Below are positions 57,186 through 64,000 of a DNA stretch of 64,000 nucleotides, piece by piece. How positions within the stretch are numbered: the stretch's first letter is position 1; each line of letters opens with the position of its first letter. The notes below the pieces were generated by a model. The model was not told where the DNA came from. It saw nothing but the letters and a program-made list of their open reading frames with translations, and did no database searches. The position numbers were made by a program, and so were the translations under genes. Source of the DNA: Hesseltinella vesiculosa (Eukaryota > Mucoromycota > Mucoromycetes > Mucorales > Cunninghamellaceae). The DNA lies in assembly GCA_002104935.1 (NCBI GenBank), contig MCGT01000009.1, positions 372,001 to 436,000 of the forward strand. Reading direction: 5' to 3'.

Positions 57186-57749
57186 ATGAGCATACGCTTG
57201 ATCAAAACAGCGATTGAAGCGGCGGCAGGGGCGACTTTCGACTTGAAGGATTTTACAAAGGTATCGGTGGGCCAGTGCAAGGAGATCATGGACCGCTATG
57301 TCGACCTGACGATGAATGAAATTCACTGCCGAGACCACTTGGAAAACGGCGCTCGGGTCCTGCACGACATGCAGCTGTTGCTGAGCAAGAAAGACAAATT
57401 GGACTACCTGGAGCTCAACCGTTTGATCCAGGGCGCCGGTCAGCTCGAGTACATATGTGGTCTGGTAAAGAATGCGAAAAAGCAAGCCATGGACGGCTAT
57501 CTGCGCTACCAGCGCGAACAGATGGCCTATATGACAGCCGACGTGCCTCCTTTCCAGCATTTCCCTGCGCCGCCTCTGTCCGACGACTATCTTTCCAGCC
57601 ATCCTGACTCGTCCTCCACTTCAGAGCCCTATTCACCTTATTTACAGTCTTTCCACTTTCAATGCCGCATGTTGCAGAATAAATATGACGTTTGGGAAAA
57701 CGAATGCCATGGGGTGAGGATAGAAAGACAACGGAAACATAGCAAATAA
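57186..57749 (+). CDS. Helical protein of unknown function
   Basis: Single exon, 187 residues from the ATG at 57186. In-frame ATGs at 57015 and 57060 exist, but the DNA before 57186 is a C/T-rich leader-like tract (57126-57180), so the later start is preferred. The protein is almost all helix: MSIRLIKTAIEAAAGATFD, VSVGQCKEIMDRYVDLTMNE, ARVLHDMQLLLSKKDKLDYL and GAGQLEYICGLVKNAKKQA. A Tyr/Pro/Ser-rich tail includes SEPYSPYLQSF. I recognise no family. It lies 178 bp upstream of the Fanzor-like gene on the same strand; no functional link can be shown. Confidence 0.5.
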   Translation: MSIRLIKTAIEAAAGATFDLKDFTKVSVGQCKEIMDRYVDLTMNEIHCRDHLENGARVLHDMQLLLSKKDKLDYLELNRLIQGAGQLEYICGLVKNAKKQAMDGYLRYQREQMAYMTADVPPFQHFPAPPLSDDYLSSHPDSSSTSEPYSPYLQSFHFQCRMLQNKYDVWENECHGVRIERQRKHSK

Positions 57750-57927
57750 GCTTTTCCATCATACCCCTTCCTGTTGGCCTTTGATTCCTTGGTGTTCTTA
57801 CCAGAGGGTCCTGTGCTCAAGCCCTCTTTTTTTTTTTTTTTTTCCTGGCGATTCAAACTCATCTCTTCGTCCTTTTTCTTTTCCCAGTTTTTCGCGTCTT
57901 TTTTTTTCACTTTATACCTTTGTTCCA

Positions 57928-60900
57928 ATGGGTAAGCGTCGTGCTCAGCAATTGTCAGATCGACCGTCAACAAAACCCCTGCTAAGCATCAGCGATGAAA
58001 TGGAGGCCAAGGAGGCCCTCATTCTCGAAATCCGTCGGCACATCAAGGCGAAACTGTTGACTTCCAAGGACCATGGCAAGACCAAGACCGAGCTGGACAA
58101 TGTTCTACGGCTACCAAAAGGTCTACTGAAGAATATTGATGATGCCTGCCACTGGAAGCCGGGTTTCTTTACCGCAAAATACAACAAGAAGTTCGCGTTC
58201 ATGGCAGTGTGGAAAAGCACGCTGAATGAGTCATTTGCATCTTTGTCCTCTGAAACATTGGCCGAAGTCATGGCTACCTCATCAACAGACCAACCGTCGT
58301 CCTCCTCTGCTGCGTTGCCCTTGTCCATCGATCCATCCTCTTCCTCAACTCCACCTGTCACCAAGTTAAAAGAAGAGATCCGTGGCGTTCACAAGGGCCT
58401 GACATCCATCCTGGCAAGCCATTTCAAATCTGACACAGGCCAATCACTGAAAAATGAGGTCTTTGGACTATTCAAGACAGCGATGAGTGAAGCGACCAAT
58501 TACTGTCAAGAAATGACATTTTTACTGCAAGCAACCATGTTAAAATTTGCAACGACACCGAGCCCTGATTGGTACAATGGTATGATGGATATCAGGCCAC
58601 TTTTCAAAAAAACCAGCTGATCGACTCACCTTATTTTTTTTGGTCAGGTGAACTGAAATACTTGTCTGCGTCCGACCTTGTCCCTGTCGCCGCCCTTCGC
58701 CACTCAGATGAACTGAGTCGAGAAATGACGTTTTTTGCGCTTCCGCCCCCTACTCGTGCGTTGGCGGATGATTTATTCTCCATTGGCCACATACAATACC
58801 TCTTCTCATCAACCTTCGGCAAGACCCAGGCGTCCACAAAAACTAACCGCCCAGTGTGGTCCTATCTTGATGTGGATGTCGCAACTCGTCGTCCTGACCT
58901 TGGCATCATGACCAGTGAACTGCGATCCATCTACAACAATAAGATGGAAACCAACGTTCAAAACCTCCTTTCTGGGAAATCATTCAAAACCATGCTGCGA
59001 TATCTGCTGCGCCTGCTCCTGCGACTTTGGCTTGCCCCCCAGCGAGAAAAACGCCACCATGACGCCAAAGCAAACGCGGCGGCCGCCAAGGCTGCGAAAA
59101 CCAAGGTAGGGGTACACCTCACCTGGCTGTCCATCAAGTAAAGAGTGCTTTTCCTAATTTTTTTATAGGAGGTCGAAGTAAACGAGGTGCGTCAACTGAA
59201 GAAACAATGGTCACATGTACGTACAGCATTGAGGCGCCAGGAATGGCAATTGGCCAAGGACAAGACCAAGGGCTCGTTCAACAACGTGAAACAGCAAGGA
59301 TATGATTCCCGGATCTCGCACTTGAAATCGGTTCTGGTGAGATGTCAAGCTGGCAATGATTGAATGTTGATCTTATGTGCTTTATTTTATGAATAGGAAT
59401 CATTGGATGCTAAACGACAAGCTGCCCGCAAAGCTGCCGAGGAAGAGAAGAAAAAGGTAACGGATCTCAGCGAAAATGAATCACATTGATTTCTCACTTT
59501 TTTCCCTTCGGTCTTTCTAGAAACAATTGAAACCGTTGTCTGCAGCGAAAGCAGCCTCATTGTCTGATGCTGGTGAAGAAGTATATATTTGGAGCATACA
59601 ATGGACGCTCAGGTTATTTCTCTGAAACTCACTCATTTTTTTTAGGACCAAGACAAAGAGGATTTAGCTGCCATGGACGATTTGGATAGCACGGGATATG
59701 ATCTTGACAATTTGCCCTCCGGTGGGAATGCCCATGATCTATCCGCACGCCGGCTTGGCACCATACAGGGTGTTTTGTCTCGATTGCTCTGGGATGAGAG
59801 CCTTCCACCATTGTTGGATGCTACCATGGTACACGAGCAATCGAAAAAGCTCGACCCCACTGGCCATGAGCTCGACGTGCTGAAGCGAATCTACCAGCAC
59901 CTGAAGTCGTACATGGTGTATGATGGGCCGAAGCATCCCGGGCGCCTCAAATACCGCAAAATCAATCTTATCATGCTCGGCAACCAAGTCCTTCGTGTTT
60001 GCGGGTACCACACATTTTGTCAGCAGTACTGCCCAGTTGTGTCGGCCGGTTCGCTATACACCCTTTCCATGAATGCTCCATCCCTGTACGAATTACTCCA
60101 CAAGAGGGTCGATATGCGCTCGAACGGCGTAACATGCATCCGGACAGCACGGCAAAACAAGCACAATGTCTTCTCCACTATTTTCGACATGGATGAAGTC
60201 ACAAAGGCTTGCACGAAGAATGGAACTGAGTTCATCTACCGAATCGACGTGACGCCTGCCTTCGATACGCTGCTCTTTGGTTGTACGATCAAGCCACGTC
60301 AGCAATCGATGTATGAAAAGCGGCTCAAGGCCCCCACTGCCGATGTCGATGCTACTTCCGCGACAACCGATAACGTCCTTGCTCATGACCTCGACACCAT
60401 TGGCGAAGCCATCTCACTTGCCGAAAAAGAACGAGACCGCGTCACCAGTGCCAAGCGAGACATGACGAAGCAGCTGCGCAGCACTCGCTGTGCATTGAAG
60501 ACAACAGCCACCGTCAACCATCCATCAACCTCCAACACAAGCAAAATCAAAGGTGCTCAAAAAGAATAGGGAATGATTCAGGGAAACAGCCATATCATTT
60601 ATATTTATTTCTTTTGGTAGGCAAGACAGAACCCTCCAAGTTTGCGATGGTTCAAGAAGAACGGCGGCTAAAAGCAGCAGCACAGAAGGCTACACGTGAC
60701 GTGCATGCAGCCCAAGATAGTCTTGCCAATTTACGACGCACACGGTATCACTTACAGGAGGTATGTCCAGATGAACTTAGAAAGGAGCAGGAAGGTGCTC
60801 ACGTTCCGATTTTTTTTCCTGCAGGCAACTGACACCAAGAAGCCCAAAAAAACCAAGCCCTCGCCACCCATTCCTCCAACCAAGATTAACAAGACCACTC

Positions 60901-61793
60901 GTGTAGAGGAGGACCCTCGCCATACGCAGCTTGACCTTGATCTCAAGGAATGTATCCTATCTGGTACCGACTATGGTATTGTGACAATGGCCACAACGGT
61001 GACGCACACTCTCGAGGAGTTGGAGAAATTGAAGGCTGGCCAATTCTTCAAGTTACCAAAACCAACAAAGTTGGTTGCAAAGGATATTGCGTGGAAGACT
61101 GGGCAGTTCCAGCTGCAACGACGATTACAACGTGCAAAGGAAAAAGTAAGAAATAAGCAACTCCTAGCCACATTGAGCTTATCTAACTCTTTAATTTTTT
61201 TGAAGACAGGCGCTGGTCAAGAAGTATCTCAAGCTGAAGCCATCCTTGCGCACAATTCCCTGGCCTCAGCCATGACTGTCCAGCAACTGAACGATCGCTT
61301 TGCCCAAACACGCTCTAAAGTAGCAAAACTCCGTGAATTTTACCACCATCCGCAAATCGAGCGTCGACGTCGACACTTACAATGGCGACAATGGCTGGTG
61401 AAGACGAAAATCCCAGTGGATGCCAAGCGAAAGCATGACAAGACCCTCATCCAAGCCATTGGGCATGCGGGCACTGGGGTTGGTTCAAGAGTGGGCGGTC
61501 ATTTTCGACTAGGTGGCAAATGGCACCGACACATATCACGACAACATACCATCGTCCTTGTCACCAATGAAGCCCGTACGTCGATGACATGCCCTTTCTG
61601 CCGCCACCGCATCATTCACCCCCGCAAAACTGTTAATGGCAGGTCGAAACTGAACCTGGGTACCTCTTGCTGCACCAACCCCTCCTGTGAAGCTTACCAG
61701 CAACAAAAAAACTGCTTTGGTCGAGACTCCCTCTCGTGTACGTGCATTGCTTTGCGGTGCTATGGACAGCTGACCAATTGTGAAATCTTATGA
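57928..61793 (+). CDS. Fanzor-like RNA-guided nuclease (TnpB relative)
   Basis: Nine exons (57928-58579, 58648-59105, 59169-59336, 59397-59456, 59521-59580, 59646-60552, 60621-60760, 60825-61145, 61206-61793) join in phase, with canonical borders, to 1117 residues. The C-terminal part carries a split RuvC nuclease and zinc ribbon. RuvC-I is ILSGTDYGIVTMATT (Asp864). HTIVLVTNEARTSMTCPFC has Glu1044 and a Cys pair, CCTNPSC a second Cys pair, and CFGRDSLSCTCIAL the final Asp1096. The order D, E in NEARTS, zinc ribbon and D matches Fanzor/TnpB proteins. The roughly 860 residues before RuvC-I are unusually long. They include Lys/Glu-rich helices (330-430), the YLLRLLLRLWL stretch and a folded region with NGVTCIRTARQ and EFIYRIDVTP. 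No terminal inverted repeats were found. A derived, non-cleaving relative is possible; coding integrity suggests selection. Confidence 0.74.
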
Positions 61794-61821
61794 GCGACTT
61801 TGAAATCTTACCAACGACTTT
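61782..61821 (+). repeat. 20-bp imperfect tandem duplication at Fanzor gene end
   Basis: GAAATCTTATGAGCGACTTT is followed at once by GAAATCTTACCAACGACTTT. The first copy overlaps the last codons and stop of the Fanzor-like gene. In Fanzor loci the guide RNA is often transcribed from this end, so the repeat is noted, but it could be simple slippage. Confidence 0.7.
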
Positions 61822-61832
61822 GTACAATGCAC

Positions 61833-61849
61833 CACGCTCTGTGAGTGTG
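61833..61849 (+). other. Small hairpin downstream of Fanzor gene
   Basis: CACGCTC, loop TGT, GAGTGTG can form a 7-bp stem (one G-U pair) 40 bp past the Fanzor stop. It could be part of a structured guide-RNA scaffold. Stems of this size also arise by chance, so this is weak evidence alone. Confidence 0.35.
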
Positions 61850-62088
61850 AGGCGGCGGCTCTGTCATCAAGACATGAAAACTAGGTAAAGACTTCATAAA
61901 CACATAACTCAGCATCTTCTCATTTTTTTTCTTGTTCACCCTTGTTATCCCTTCCATTTCTCGTATCCATGGTAAGTCCATTTGGTTTCTCTGATTCGCC
62001 CATTCATACTGAACTCACCCAACTTTATTCCATTTTTGTTAGTTTGTTCTGCGACATCTTTCCTTTTGAATTGCGACATTTTTACTTC

Positions 62089-62094
62089 AATAAA
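62089..62094 (+). promoter_or_regulatory. Possible polyadenylation signal of Fanzor-like gene
   Basis: First AATAAA after the Fanzor stop, about 300 bp downstream. If used, the 3' UTR would include the 20-bp repeat and hairpin. Confidence 0.35.
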
Positions 62095-62875
62095 GTGTAT
62101 ACCAGCACGACCCACTTCCACACTCCCCTATCCTTACCAACGGTGACAAGGTCATGAAACCCGACGAAGTCACGTAGCCTTCCGCAAGTGGACGAATAAA
62201 ATTTGATCCGCACCGGTGGAGATTGAATTTGTTCTCTCACTTCCCTGAGACATGGTGTTTCCAAAAGGATTGACACCCACGCAAAATCTCAGGTCCACTG
62301 TTCCATTTTTTTTTTTTTTGCATCGCCCCGTACAGTAAAACCAGACGAATGGATCTGCTGAGATTTTTTTTATTGGGCCGCGGCCTATTATTTAGGAGGA
62401 CAACCCAGATTGCTGGGATTACTGACACAGCATGCGCTGGGTTTTGGGCGGTGGCACGATGAATAATCCAACTTCACAATCCTCATATCAAAAAAAGGAA
62501 CACCAAGGTAGCAGCAAAGAGAGAAAGAGAGACGAGAGGCTTGGCCATCGTTTGCTTTTTTGTCTTGCCATCAGCCACCAGCCATGGGGTGTGTTTCCAG
62601 ATGGATTGGCTTGCTCGCGAGCTTCTTCCTTCTTGGCCAGGGTCGATGCTTTCGAGTCGATCTACCATTGACAGAGCTCTGGGACAAGGGCTATCCTTTT
62701 TCTGCAGCGCAGTTTGGATGGCCGGCAAAGATTTGATGCAAAGATCAACTTGTCAAATTTATTACGTCAAAAAAATGACAAATCCCAAAAATGGTATAAA
62801 TATCGCCAGGTGTTCCTTGATCTAGATTTTCTTCATCTTCAAAAATCATCTACAAACCAAACATCTACACAAACA
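62095..62875. other. Intergenic region
   Basis: About 0.8 kb without a convincing gene. It has a T run at 62307-62320. A TATAAATA at 62798-62805, about 75 bp before the next ATG, is a good TATA box candidate for the Old Yellow Enzyme gene. Confidence 0.45.

Positions 62876-64000
<1,125 letters not shown>

Noticed and set aside
61942..62157. Short hydrophobic plus-strand frame after the Fanzor-like gene
   Set aside because: Phe/Ser-rich text without motif, lying in the expected 3' UTR.

Overview
The window looks like nuclear DNA of an early-diverging filamentous fungus, most likely Mucoromycota. It carries fungal housekeeping genes split by many short GT-AG introns. Intron and intergenic DNA is full of A/T homopolymer runs, intergenic gaps are short, AATAAA signals follow several stops, and there is a Fanzor-type gene. 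No rRNA, tRNA, CRISPR array or bacterial-style operon was seen. Exon joins were worked out by hand from splice signals and reading phase; no alignment or transcript data were available.

Layout. 0.3-6.6 kb is a tight minus-strand block: APC4 (anaphase-promoting complex), POP5 (RNase P/MRP), THR1 (homoserine kinase) and an RCC1/ATS1-like protein. 7.6-14.2 kb holds an NmrA-like oxidoreductase, a PB1-like His/Ser-rich protein, the TFIIH subunit TFB2 and the tRNA dihydrouridine synthase DUS1. 14.2-23.6 kb is an accessory region. It contains coding relics, a broken KDZ-type transposase, a 19/21-bp minisatellite, two tandem paralogous membrane proteins of unknown function and long gene-free stretches. 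23.6-42.3 kb returns to core genes: RSA4/NLE1 (ribosome assembly), a HOB3/RVS161 BAR protein, a MIT-domain protein, a small IPIINP-motif protein, eIF2B gamma, SPF30, an Sds3-like HDAC-complex subunit, a PA-TM-RING ligase, a small beta-trefoil protein and an MFS exporter. 42.3-46.2 kb is decayed sequence with an F-box gene that has one in-frame stop and a ruined tandem copy. 46.2-57 kb carries a CYLD-like deubiquitinase, a second PA-TM-RING ligase, an acetyl-CoA transporter (AT-1 family), a kinesin-14 and a two-zinc-ribbon protein of the p27 autoantigen family. 57-62 kb has an unknown helical protein and a nine-exon Fanzor-like gene. An Old Yellow Enzyme gene runs off the right edge.

The strongest candidate for an unusual system is the gene at 57928-61793. 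It reads through nine in-phase exons into a 1117-residue protein ending in a RuvC-like segment and zinc ribbon of the TnpB/Fanzor type, with the catalytic glutamate in the shifted position described for Fanzors. Just past its stop lie a 20-bp tandem repeat and a small hairpin that could belong to a guide RNA. Several ubiquitin-pathway genes share the window (APC4, F-box, USP, two RING ligases), but nothing suggests they are co-regulated.
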